Assembly (NCBI GenBank): GCA_009760855.2
Contig: WPIO01000012.1
Location: 8,041,501-8,105,500, forward strand
Reading direction: 5' to 3'
DNA from: Cristatella mucedo
Lineage: Eukaryota > Bryozoa > Phylactolaemata > Cristatellidae
Length of the DNA: 64,000 bases
Shown here: positions 36,470 to 49,200 of the stretch, piece after piece
Layout of the letters: every line of letters begins with the position of its first letter
How positions within the stretch are numbered: position 1 is the first letter of the stretch
Position numbers and translations under genes: made by a program
The notes under the pieces: model-generated
What the model was told of the DNA's origin: nothing
Seen by the model: the letters and a program-made list of their open reading frames with translations, nothing else
Database searches by the model: none

Positions 36470-39400
36470 AAATGTTAATTACACTTGATCTTTCGAGTCG
36501 TGTTTACTTATGTACGTGAGCAGCTTGTCCAATATTTTTCATTCGGAAATCTATTTCCTTCTTGTGGAGCACTACAAGTGTTTTGGTGACTACATTAATT
36601 CTGTCGAGAATTCAAGAAAAGATTGCCTTGTACTGCTAATCCATATCGTGGTCCTGGCTTGACATAAAAATTTATAAATTCTGCTTGGCATGTACATAAG
36701 TGTATATTGTTGGTCATCAACCGAGTGCCAAAAGACCCCTTTAGGGCTTTTAGTGACATATAGGCATATATGATATATGACAATCCGAACTCGCTAGTGT
36801 CAGAGATGCTTAGATCTTGTTGCTTAATGTTTGCAGACTATGATACATATCAGAATAATTATTGGCAGATTCCGACTCCTTTCCTTGCGATGCCTGCTGT
36901 GGCACTTGGGGTCTTGTAATGTTCCATATCAAACGTCGGAGAACAGGGGTAACTTTACGCAAATCGGTTAAAAGATGGAAGTTTTTTAACTATGTCAAAT
37001 TCAACTTTTATTTGGCATTATTCTCAAGTTTTCCAAACTCGTTCATATATTGTTTCCTCAGTTTTGTTAGATCAACAATGAATTTATTCTTTTACAAAAA
37101 AATCCACTGAATAGTTTTCGCCTAGTCTTGTTTTGATGAGTGTGGTGGCACACTTGGTTAGGTGGTTGCTAATCACGACCGAGGTCACGGGTTTGTATCC
37201 TTTGGTTGGTGGGGTGGGCCATCCTTTATTGCTGCTGCAAGCTGTGGTGATAGCCGTAAAGGCTCTCCTGTCATTATACAAAAGAAGCTGTTAAATCAGT
37301 ATTTAGAAACCTCACTTATAATCTCGGCTCTTGAGTTGAAAGCTTGTGGTATATAATGCTCCTTCAAATTAATAAAGTAAGCCTGGATTGGTTAGTCTTT
37401 TGCAATGGGGTTCATGGCAAAACAACTCACTATGCTTGGTTAACAGCAGCTCCACGGTAGAATGTCAGATCAAGTGCATAAACCAAAACAAAGTTTTTTA
37501 GGTTGCCTTTTAAAAAATAGTCATGTCAGAAATTTTAGTGACTTTCGCTTTGGTCAAACAGCAGAATGAAATAACAATTTATCTGCAGTGTAGTACATCG
37601 CTAGGAATTGCTCATGAACTCAGACAGAACTCATTAGAGCTTGGACAGAAAACTGACATGAATGGTAGTCTTATTTTGTTAACGCTATCAAGAGGGCGTG
37701 AACTAAGTCACTATTTTTTACGATGATGTTGAAAGCATATGATGATTTATGTATATTCAGACCTTTCATGAATAGCTTTCATGTGGAAATATTCGCAATC
37801 GAGTGCGGACTTCCAGATCAGAACTAGCAATGTCTATCACTAACACTCCCTCGCTGAAAGGTTTATAACGTCCACTCTCCTATTCGCATCCAGCTCACGT
37901 TTTCAGGCAAGCGAGCTCATTGAACTAGAAAATGCAAAGAAAACTTGCATGGTTTCAACCAGAGGAAATGTACTTTTGGATCAAAGCTTCTCTATTGGAG
38001 CTAGTAAGGAACGCAATATAACGGCAAAATTTTCACATGTATTTTGGAGATGTTAAAGTTTTTGGACTTCGTGATGTCACGAGTCAGTGAACAAACATCT
38101 GATTGAACTAGAAAAGAGGCAGCTCTCCGTAAGCTTTATTTACTTTCCAGAGCTTGGTTCCTGTACTTCAGTTGGGTAGTGAATATTAATTCTCAAATTG
38201 TTGATTTGCCTGGATGATAAGCAGATGCACTTCTTTTTCTTCTACAGTGAAGCATGTGTAGAATTTAAAAATGAGGCAGCTCTTGTCATATTTAATGTGC
38301 CAATACTGCGGCGGCTTTTAAAATAGCATAGGAAGGGTAAAAACCGATGCTGCTTGAAGCAATCTGCCGTGGGGAACAAGGACTTGGTGAAAAAGTTGTC
38401 CGACCTTTGATCTACATGACACAGGCGTCCACGTGGGCGCAATTTTGTGTTCACTACTGTTATCACCCGAATCCAGCGAAATGCTTTCAATGTTTACAAA
38501 TTAATGGGCAAGATCGCTTTATATTTTGCATACTGCTTTCATTTTTTGAAGAGCATGTCCAGTGACTCAAAGCAAAAACCGCTGAACAAGGTCGATGTGT
38601 ATCACAATCTCGTCTTTCATTTTAGAAGATTATTGTTCTGCACTGTTCTGCTATCCGAATGGGCTGAGCCAAATTACACTGTTTCGGCTAGTCATGCTTT
38701 AGCAAGACAATAATCAAGGGCTAGTTACGTGTTTTGTATCGTGATAGAAGAAGCATGCAAAAGCAAACAAGTATCAGGCTCAGGCCAGCATATTAAATAA
38801 GAATACACGGGGCCACCGATCTTATGACCTCTGGCAAGTAACCGAATCGTGCAGGTAGGAAAGAAAGGTACACGGGAACAAAATAGACATGTTCATTGGG
38901 GCGAAGGGAAAGCTGACCGGAAAAAAAATGAGTCTACAGCTAAGACGCCATGACAATGCAGGTAGCGAACGAAACTAGGAGTAGGTTCCAGACTTCCGGT
39001 TCTTAGAAATTGAAGGCTCGATCACACTACAAAACACAGGCTCGGCTTTAGGGGACTACCCACATGTCCAAGCCAAATCACGATTACTGCCTGAATGTAT
39101 ATGCATATTTCGATTGCAGTTTGATTGCAGGCGGTGGTCGACGGTAAGAACCGGTATAACTCCAGATCACTGATCCAAACCTTTAGCCTTTGCTAAGGTT
39201 GCAACAGATCTGTTAGATCGAAGATGCCAAATTTCATAAAACGGGAGCATCTAATGTAGTGTGCAGGACAGCATAACAATTAAGCTAAAAAACACGACAG
39301 CACGTTTGAAGCAAGCTGGGTGTCAGAATCAGCAACAGATCGGCAGCTGAGGTCCCCTGGCCCTATAGCACGTACCGACTTAAGTTCAGCTCTACATAAA

Positions 39401-39476
39401 GTAAGCTAAAACCCATAACTTCTGTATATACAAAAAAGTGTAAAGTAGGTTCTCAGCAATATTTAGCTGTTCGCAT
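36470..39476. other. Intergenic between RAB33 and FBXO45 3' ends
   Basis: The two genes converge here. Apart from one SINE (37137-37310) I recognise no gene, RNA or repeat. Open frames such as 38347-38565 and 38447-38713 (plus) have no motif and no supporting splice structure. Confidence 0.45.
37137..37310 (+). mobile_element. SINE-A copy
   Basis: GAGTGTGGTGGCACACTTGG at the head, a decayed B box (GGTTTGTATCC), then GGGCCATCCTTTATTGCTGCTGC, GGTGATAGCCGTAAAGGCTC and TACAAAAGAAGCTGTTAAATCAG. Block order is identical to the 27177 copy. Confidence 0.78.
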
Positions 39477-40277
39477 TTTATTGCAGCTGGAGCTAAAACA
39501 GCTTGACCTGCAACTTGGCAGGTAGCAAGAAAGCTAAATAACTTTCCAGATATAGCTACACTTGATTACACCTTTGTCACAATCAGGATACACGACCGAG
39601 TCCAGCATAATTCACCAGAGTGAAAAGCCACGATCATCATATCCAGCAAGCTGAATTAAGTATACAGCTGTCACATTGCTGTCAACGAATTCCAGGGGCA
39701 TTGTGTTTTGAACGAAGTCATTGGTTGATAAGTTCAAGCACCAGTATCCATAAGCCATTCGGACATACCGGCTCCACAAAGCCTTTCCAGTAGTCTTTTC
39801 ATCGGCAAGTAGAAAGGTATAAATTGCCGCTAGACGAACTGCACAAACACCATGCAGCCATCTCAGCCTGCCGGTGCTGTGCAAAATGAGCAAGACTTCT
39901 TGTCCGGTTTTGTTGCTGCCATGACTCACGTCAGAAAAGGCTAGCATGCAACAGCACATAAAAAGGTTAGGCCATTGCCACTCAATTGCATCCTTGTGTC
40001 TCCAATGGAAGACAAAATCGTGACGTAGAAGGTGGCACGACAGTCACCTTTTGGTAGGTAAACCTAGTGGATAGGCAAATTTGATGCACCAATGTGCATC
40101 TGCATGCAGGCCTGACAAATGGCAACTTTGGTGTGCAAGTCTCCACTCGAGCATGTGGATCGGTGTCAGGTGCACCAAAATAAACAAGGAAAGACGAGGC
40201 AGTGGTAAGGTTGCCACAGCAGCAGCCCAGATTAGTGAGCCTTTGCTGGTTTTTTAGTTCCGCGAATTCAGCTGCTG
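39477..40277 (-). other. Probable FBXO45 3' UTR
   Basis: This stretch lies between the FBXO45 stop and a minus-strand AATAAA at 39482-39477, the first good poly(A) signal downstream. A 115-codon open frame at 39612-39959 (minus) has no recognisable motif and is treated as chance. Confidence 0.5.
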
Positions 40278-43200
40278 CTAGCCGTCAGCTGGTTGCCCTA
40301 AGTACACCATGGCTATTTCTGTGTTGCCATACACGGCGGAGACCGCAGGAAAGAGGTGGACGTCGCCAGGCAGACCTGTAAAAGCTATCCCTGCAACGTA
40401 AAGCAAGCTTGAGCAAATAATCACAATCATGCAAGGTACACCAGTAGAAGACTTGGAGATGAATGGTCACTTAACGCAGCAATGTGACTCTCATGACAGG
40501 TCAAGGCTGTGGAAGCTCTGGCACTATAGGTCAAACAAGTAGCTCTAATGAATGTCACTAAGACAAAAAGCCAATGGCATACACAGACAGGCATTTAAAC
40601 AGTTGCCATAGGTTGGTACAAGCAGAAAGTTATGTGGTTTGATGAGGAAGCGGCCGCATATAAAAACTTGAAATAAATATCAATATCAGTGTACGAAGTT
40701 GGCAAAAAGAAAGATCCTCACTCATTCAGACCCAGGCTTAAAGGACCAGAACGTTCGGGAGGATTGGCCCATCACACTGTAGGAAGTTAAAGGGAAAAAG
40801 TCCTTGGTACATGCTCTACCAGAGGCAAGAGGAGGTCATTCTACAATGGAATCTCAGCGTCAAACACACGAGCAGCATGAAACAGATGGCATGCAAAGGA
40901 GAACGTGGAGCAAGCCCTGTAGTCTACAGAGTTTACATCTTTGGGCATACAAGCTTAGGATTGCAACCCCGGCACTACATATGCAAGGAGAAACTCCAGT
41001 TCTGGTAATAACTTAGTATGTACGAAGCTTATGACAAAGACAAGTCAATAAATAAAAATATGCAAAGAATACAGCATTGATTCCATATCAAGGTAAGTGT
41101 ACACAAATAACGACACACACTACCCACATCTGAGACGAAAGCATAGACCGGACCGAGTGAGACATAAGATTAAGGACGACAACAGCCTCGGCGATAACTG
41201 GCCACTAATTACAAAACATCTCCAGTTATTCTTTTACATGCACATTTTGCAAAGTAGCAATTAATCACTTATGCACAGATGATGCATGCCATACAGAGAC
41301 AGCACAGTTGCACAGACAGAAAAAGCTCCCCCAAAGCAGGTTTCGGATGGCACTTCTTGGCATCTTCACCACTTTCGGGATTCAGATCTTAGCTGTCCAT
41401 ATACACTTTATTTCTGGTGGATAAAGAGAGACCTGTCAGTGCTATTAGGTCCCACAGGACGTGGTGGTTCTTGAACCAAATCTATTATACACACATACAA
41501 GGCAGCATGGCAGAATATTGTGGAAATGTCAATGCACGTCTGGATTCCGACCAAGCACATTTAAAGTTAACCTCAAGTTCATGGTGGGTCATTAGAAATG
41601 CAACTCAAAGAAAACACAGCAGACAAAAAGAAGTCATTGTATAGGAATATGTCTTGAGCAAAAAATTAATCTATACTACATCCTATATTAAACAGCATAT
41701 TTGCTAAATGCTACTGGCAGGTTACATTGACAAAAAATTTGAGGGCAAATGTTTGAAATAGGTATAATTGTAGAAAATGGCAGGCACTTATGAAACCAGT
41801 TAATCTCATGGTTCCTCCTTGTATCAGGTAGGGTTATCGACTGCAAAACCTCACAATTAATGGCTAGGTGTCGGTATTGGAGAAGGTCGCAAAGGTTAGG
41901 TGTCGTGCCACAAAAATTCGACAGCATAAACATGGCGTATGAACCTAAATAGAATGCATGTATAAGCTGTATGCGAAGGCAAAATGAGACATAAAGTATA
42001 CATCCAAGTTTCTATGCACCTGGTATTAGCACACTATTTTACTCAAAATGCACAGGAATTACATCAGATCTAACTCTGTAGCAGTTATTATTTTGAAGGT
42101 AAGCTAGGAAATAAACAACTACATGCTGCTATTTATTGAGTACAATCAATAACTAGTTGGGGCACCATGATTTTTATAATTTCTCTCAATCGCCTCGGCA
42201 TTGACTCCATCAGCTTCCGGTAAGTATTGGCAGGAATTGATGCCCAGCAATTCTTAAAACATGAAAGAACTCATTATGCTAAATGCACCTGAAAATTCTT
42301 AAGCTTAGAGAGAGGTCCACTTCATAGAAATCGAGCCTGCAAAGAGCCTCAGCAGATGGCTAGTCAAAATTCTGCACAATGTTGAGTTCGACATTCTATT
42401 TCACGATTTCTTGAATCCAGTGCAGAAGCCCAACACTGGAAGTGGCAAAGCGACCCAATACCATTACACTTCCACTACCGAATTTCACGGCCTTTTGCAG
42501 ATATTAGCTGAACAAATGCTCCACCCATTTACCGGTGAACGTACTCCCTCCTTTCATCGTAGCCAAAGAGATTTAAATTGGACTCATCAGTCCACAGCAC
42601 TCTTCTCGTCTGTGGAGCTGTCCAGTGCTGCTACCGGCAAGCAAAAGATAGCCTTGGTTTTTTTGTGCTGCACAATCAACAATGGCTTGCACTTGGCCAC
42701 CTGCAGTCAGTCCGTGTTCATTAGACAGTCTATTCAGGGTATATTGGCTTACGACCATTCCGGTAGCTTGGCAGAGATTCTAATAGTGCATTTTAGCAGA
42801 GGCAAACCTGTCCTTCAGAGCCATGCTTTTCAGGAGCCGGTCTTCACTCTTGAGAAATTACTCGAAGGCAATCCGATCTCCACAGCCCTCCGTGCAACCA
42901 TAATCTAGATGCTTCCTAATAATGTTCCAAATAGTGCCCTCTGAGATCTTCAGCTGCCTCACGATTTCCGGGTTTTAACTGCCTTCTCTGTGGAGCAAAA
43001 TCATAACCACTCTTGTAACTTCAGAAAGCTGTGCAATTGGCTGCATGTTCTAGCTACCTACCAAGCGTCAATACGGCAAGGGCTGGCCCCTAAAAGTCAA
43101 GGAGAAATCCTGGTACCTTAACTCATCATTGGCCGATGCATCGTTGTTGGCAAAACGGGTAAAAAATAGGTTCTTCTGGATGGCCGCACAGAGCGATGGA

Positions 43201-46200
43201 ATAGTCATGTGACCACACCTACTTATCTGTTTAGCTGAGAACCACTTATTCAGTTTTTGGCGAAGGCCTATACTCATTAAGCTAAACGTGGCAAACTGTA
43301 ACTAAGGCCAAAACTGTATTAACAGATTTACAATTACAATTTTGATAATTAGTGTAGTGAAATGACACTCAAAAAGGGCATTTTTATAGAAACAATCGAA
43401 TTCTGATCGATGGGGGTGTGCAGAAACTTGCAAAGGACGCCGCGTCTCAGGCGCACGATGCTCTCTTGCAGCTCATGCCGTAGCTGCCAGCAATCCGTGG
43501 AGCACTGGAACATCTTATGCTAAATCTTAATCTCAACGATGGGCGGATCCTTGTGATCAAGATTTAACATGGTATATTCCAGTGCTTCACGGACTGCTGG
43601 CCAAAGAACTTAACAGAGCGCAGGATTTACATGAGTTAACAATATTTGTAACACATCGTGCATGCTACCAACTTTGTTTTCTTACCAGGTGCAAAAACAA
43701 TGTTTTGCAGTATGTGGGACTATTTCTGGCTGCCCACAAGTCACCATTCTCGAATACTATTTTGTAGTACTGCCTGAATACCACTAAGCAAGATTTACTA
43801 GATGAATTAAGTATCTCTCATTCTCCAAAAATGCATCTCAACAATCGCGGTAGGCATTTTCTCCAGCAATTATCAAGAGTTTGAAACTTGCTATTTTGAG
43901 CATGCACAACCATAGGCTTGACATAGTTTGAGATCAAGAGATCGATTATGCCATGGAAAATAAAAACCATTTAACAGCATTTTCTAATTAATAAATTGGG
44001 GAATTATTTTAAATTATTTCTTAGGACTTCATTCTCTCACTTTGCCATATGCAAGTTCTAAATGCCAAGACAGCTAAAGCAGTTTAATAGGGCTATACAG
44101 CTCTTTTTTCACGAGAAAGCAGGTTGGTTTCTCCCTTTAACTGCATTACCGAATCCTCGAAACGTCTGGAACCAGGTTTAGCCCACGTCTGTGCATGCAC
44201 AAAATCAGATGTCTCAGACCTTTAACAATCCGAAACTAGAGCCAGAAACAGTTGTTAGGACGAATTTTCCAAGTGGGCGATACTTGGCATTAACAAAAAC
44301 TTACTTCGCCTGGTTCTGATTGCGCTACCAAAAACAATCCTTCGGAAAGTGCAACTGCTTTCGAGTGAAAGAACCTACTAGAAACCGCAAAACAAGTTAA
44401 TGTTTGAAGGTTTTTGCACCAAGTATTCTAACCAAGGTGGCATACATGCTTTACTTTGTTTATTGTGTTTATTACTCCCTCATATTTATCATACTGCATG
44501 GTAGTACTTTTTTGGAATTGATTTTGTACAACTTTGCAACGCTCCAGATTTGTACCGATTCCCAAGATGTGTGGATGTTTGGACATACAGACACACACTC
44601 ACACTCACAAACACACACACACACACACACACTCGAACGTAAAAAGCATCGACGAAGCCAATTTCTGGGAAATGAATTTTTTTCCAATTTTCCAATTTCT
44701 CCATTTCATGCTGAGGCTAACCAAATTGCTAGCTTCTACGAGGGATACAACTATGGCACTGTATGCAGCTGGATACTCTTACGATCAAATGACTCTGTAC
44801 GAGGCTGGACAGTCTACCGATCAAATTGTTACTATTCTATAAATACCAAAAAAGTACCATTTCGAGCAATGTGAGGAAGTTAGTGAAGACTGGGAGCCCT
44901 GAAAATGCTCATCCACTTGGTGGTAAAACACCATCCTGAAGTTGGATGCATTAAAGGATCGTTTTACTTTGACACAAGCTTATGCTTAAAATCTCCAAAC
45001 ATCATCTCGGAGGTGAGTTAGCCGTGATATCGTCACAAGGCGAATAGATGAGGCTGGTCTGCATTCTCAATTCGCAAAGAGGAAACCGTTCCTGTCTGCA
45101 AAGAATATGATAAGCTGTTGACAGTGGACCAATGCTTGGATCAAAGGATTGCTGAAGATTGGAGTAAAGCTATATAGAGTGACGAAAGCAAATTCATGCC
45201 TTTTCCAACAGCAAAATAAAACTTTATGTGCGTGGGGGAACCCAAAAAAGCCTGTACACCCTTATGCCTGCATCCAACGGTCAAATTTAAAGGAAAGGTT
45301 GTTATGATATGGGGAGGGAGTTTCTTCAGCAGAAAGAGTTCTGCATTGCATATCAGGCATCATAACTCAAGGTGTTTATTATGACCTTCAGAACGTCATA
45401 AGTGCAATGGCATTTCGTGGCCTCGATTATATTTTCCAACACAATAACGACACAAAACATGCCATCAAAATTAATTATATTTTTTAACAACTCAATCAAG
45501 TTTGGTTACCCTTCGCTCCGAGACCTTTAACCGATCGAGCATGTGTTGGATGAGGTCAAGCAACGGTTACAGCAACTGGCCATCCCTATAACACCTGCTG
45601 ATGCGATTTTAAACACTTGCGACGAACCTTGGGTAGCACAACGGCCAACGTTTTTGAGCATTTGATCAGCCCCATGCCTGCAGGTCACCCAGGTCATTGC
45701 GAATAGGAGAGGTGCAACGTCATAATAACTTGGATGAATTTAGCTAGAAATGCTATGATTGCTTGGACATACTTTTTTCTAATTACAACCAGTATGCATA
45801 TTTATCGACAGCAATGTTAAATATTTATTCAAAAATGCAGGCAAGTAGGCAGCCGTCATTGCTGTTGCATTTGTTACATTGAGTCCTTCTTGATGCATAA
45901 AAGGCAGCTACATTGCAGTACAGCAATGGCGGATGTCAAAAAAAAGGAGAAAAGGGGGAGATGATTTGCTAATTTGCATTTGCAGCTATAACATGCACTT
46001 CATAAGTGAAATGCAAGAACTTCACAGGACTGTACTTAAAAGGGTTTTTGAAAGGGTGGCCACGGAAGTCCAGCACCCTGTGCTCTCTTTGCTGTAGCCC
46101 GGAGAGACGACAGGCGCTTCCGCTTGGACCAGCAACGTCAGTGTAATGGAAAGCTGCTAGAGTGAGTGAGCACCAACAGGAAGTCGCGCTTCGCCTGCCT

Positions 46201-49200
46201 TGGGTAAGCGATGGACATGCATGATAAGACTCCGCCTGTGATTCGTTAGAGGGTTTAATATATCGGACATGCTTACCGGCCAGGTCAGAGGACACACATG
46301 AGCGCATTCCAAAGAAAGGTTTTCCCAGATTTTTTATGGGTACAAACTAGTAATATTTAGCTAGCTGTTTAGCCCATAAAGAAAATTAAATCTCTCCCTG
46401 GACACTTTACATGTGATTTAAAGGAAGTGTGTCAATTGCTTTGGAATGAAATCCACAGTGTCAGCACCAATGAATTTACCAAGGATAATTAATATACACA
46501 GAAAAAGACATGAAGAACATGTTGGTTTTAGCTTCTTTTTAAGTGTCATCAAGTCAGGGGATATCATGGCATTAGTTAGGAGTAGTTGCTACGCTTTGGG
46601 AGCATACGAATTAAAGGCACGAACTCTAAGGAGTTGAGATTGGTTAGAGGCACCTCGAAACGAGCTGGGTCACGAGTGGCAAAGCCTTGAAGTCGATAGG
46701 CTGCTTCATGGGAAGCCAGCACAGCTCGGTAAGAAGTGGTTCAAGGTACGCACTACTCGCACACAAGTTTTGTGTACCCTGAGGATCAGGACATCACCTC
46801 GGACATTTCAGCGCTTTATGAACCATTGGTCAACAAGGGTTAACCAAAACAGAGGATTTGCCTTAGCAAAGTAATAAAAACTCTGCATGCTGCTACCTTG
46901 GTTTGATTACCAGGTGCGAAAACGTGCAACACGATAATAATACACTTGATAAAGTGCCCTCAGAGAACCCAATCTCTTTCTAGGCGCTTTACATTTGCTG
47001 CAACGGGAAATGCGATTGAATGGTGAGTGGTATCATGCTTGATAAACAACATGAATAACATGGTTAGAGGTGACATGCAAAGGGTCAGCATGCAAGTGTC
47101 GTTAGTGGCAGCATGCACAGTGTCAGCACCCATAAGCACATGACGGACGAATCACAGGGACCCACTAAATGCTGTCCTAAATAGGTGCGTTTTTAAGTTC
47201 TTTTTAAATGTGGTCAAGTCAGGATATGTTGTGACGCAAGTCAGGAGTGAGTTCCAACACGGTGCTGCTTTTGCAGCATCGAGGGCTATTTCTGGCTTCC
47301 TAACCACCTGAGCACTACAAAGTTAGGTTTACTGCATGCAAATATCCCTCTTTCAAGAAATGCATCTCAATGACTGTGTCCAACATATTTTCAGCAGTCA
47401 TCAAGCATTTCAAGCATGCTATTTTAAGCATGCACAACCACGTGCCTTACATGGTTCAAAATAATGCATGAATCCAATGACACGGTAAAAGAAAAAACTG
47501 CCCAACGATGTTTGCTGACAGTAAAAGAATTAAAGAAGTATTTTTAGTTACTACTTAGGCATTGATGCTCCCACTTTGCCAAAACGATTAACGAATTTAA
47601 CTACCGTCCATTTAATCTCAGTAGAAACTTTTGAATACATGCAGATCAATACGGATTTGGAATTTCGGGTGTCTGCCTAGACTTCTACAGCAGTTTTATA
47701 CTGTCCTGCAGTTCTTTTTTTCATCAGGAAACATGGTTTACCGGTTTGTTTCTCTCACTGTACTGCCAATTTTTCGTATACTTATATTCTAGAACTAGAT
47801 ACAGTTTATGTCAGCGCACGGTCAAAACCAAATGTCTCAAAAACCATTCCTGAAAAAATATCCAGCAGTCATTGAGATGCCTTTTCGAGAGGTGGATACA
47901 TGACATACTCAAAAGTTCTTACTTTGCATAGTTCTTATGGTGCGACCAAAAACTATCCATCGAACACCGAAACTGTTTCCGAGTCCACGAACAACCAAAA
48001 GAGTTAACTGGACACGTTGTTCATGCCTAGAGGCAGCATGCACAATTTGCAATATGCATGTCTTCCTCATATTATTCCTACCCTGTGGTATTATTTGGCC
48101 TTATTCTGTAAAACACTACCGTGTTTTCGATTCTTGTGGATTTCCCGGGCTTATATATTTACATACATTTTCTTTGGGTCTTTGATTGCCTACATTGCCG
48201 CGTATGTGCTCTTTTATGAGTATTTTCAATTGCTGGATGTAAACTAAAATAACGAGAAATTGGTAATTAATGTTTGCACGGGTTTTTATGTGGAATGTGT
48301 TCTTGTAATGAATACCAGAGAGCAGTAGCAAGCTAGGTAAAATGCATATCAACTAGGGCTGAGGCAGCATCAACAATCTTAAATTGGATATGGCATTTAG
48401 TCCCAGCAGACTATCAAGGCAGGTTAGTGTCATCCTTTCCAATCTTTTAGAGCTGAATTTGCTGCACGACCAAGGATTTTTTTCAGAAAATGAGAGATAG
48501 CCTTAATCTGCTGCTGAACAGCCCAGCAGATCAGTCCAATAGTGCCTGCAGCTCCAATTACAGCATGGTCAAGTCACCAGGAAATGGGCTACGATAGTAT
48601 AGTTTTGAAGTAATCGGTGCGAAAAACCAAGTAGTATCACCGAGCTATGCATTCAGTCGCTGAATATCAATGGCATCGACTGCAAAACTAGTAAATGGGG
48701 TTGATTTCCACAATGCATTCGTTGACCAGCTCTGTAATGTCAAGGCACCTTCGAACATATTCCGGGGTGAAATTTGAAGCCTTAGAGGATGACAGGAGTG
48801 TCATAGATTTTAGCATTCAATGTATCCGTCCATGGGTATGCACTCAGCCGTGCCATGATGCCAGCTACGAAAAAAACCCATATATACCAGCAATTATGAA
48901 TACAACAGTAAAAGTGGCACACATTTTCTATGCACGAGTCACGACATCAGCTGCTATTCTGAGCACGTGGTTTCGGGGAGACGCCGTGGAGCAAACATGG
49001 ATGTAGCAATGCAGGCAGCTGCCATGCTTGCCGCGACGGTATGATATACTAACTAAAAATAGGCGCTTATTTTCCTTACCGAGGAATTCATAGTTCTTTT
49101 CAAATGCTAACGTATTGTCTTCACAGTCCAGAATAACACGAATGCGTTCTCCCACCTGCAGAGCACAGTAAGCATTTAGTATACAATTCAAAGCCAAATG

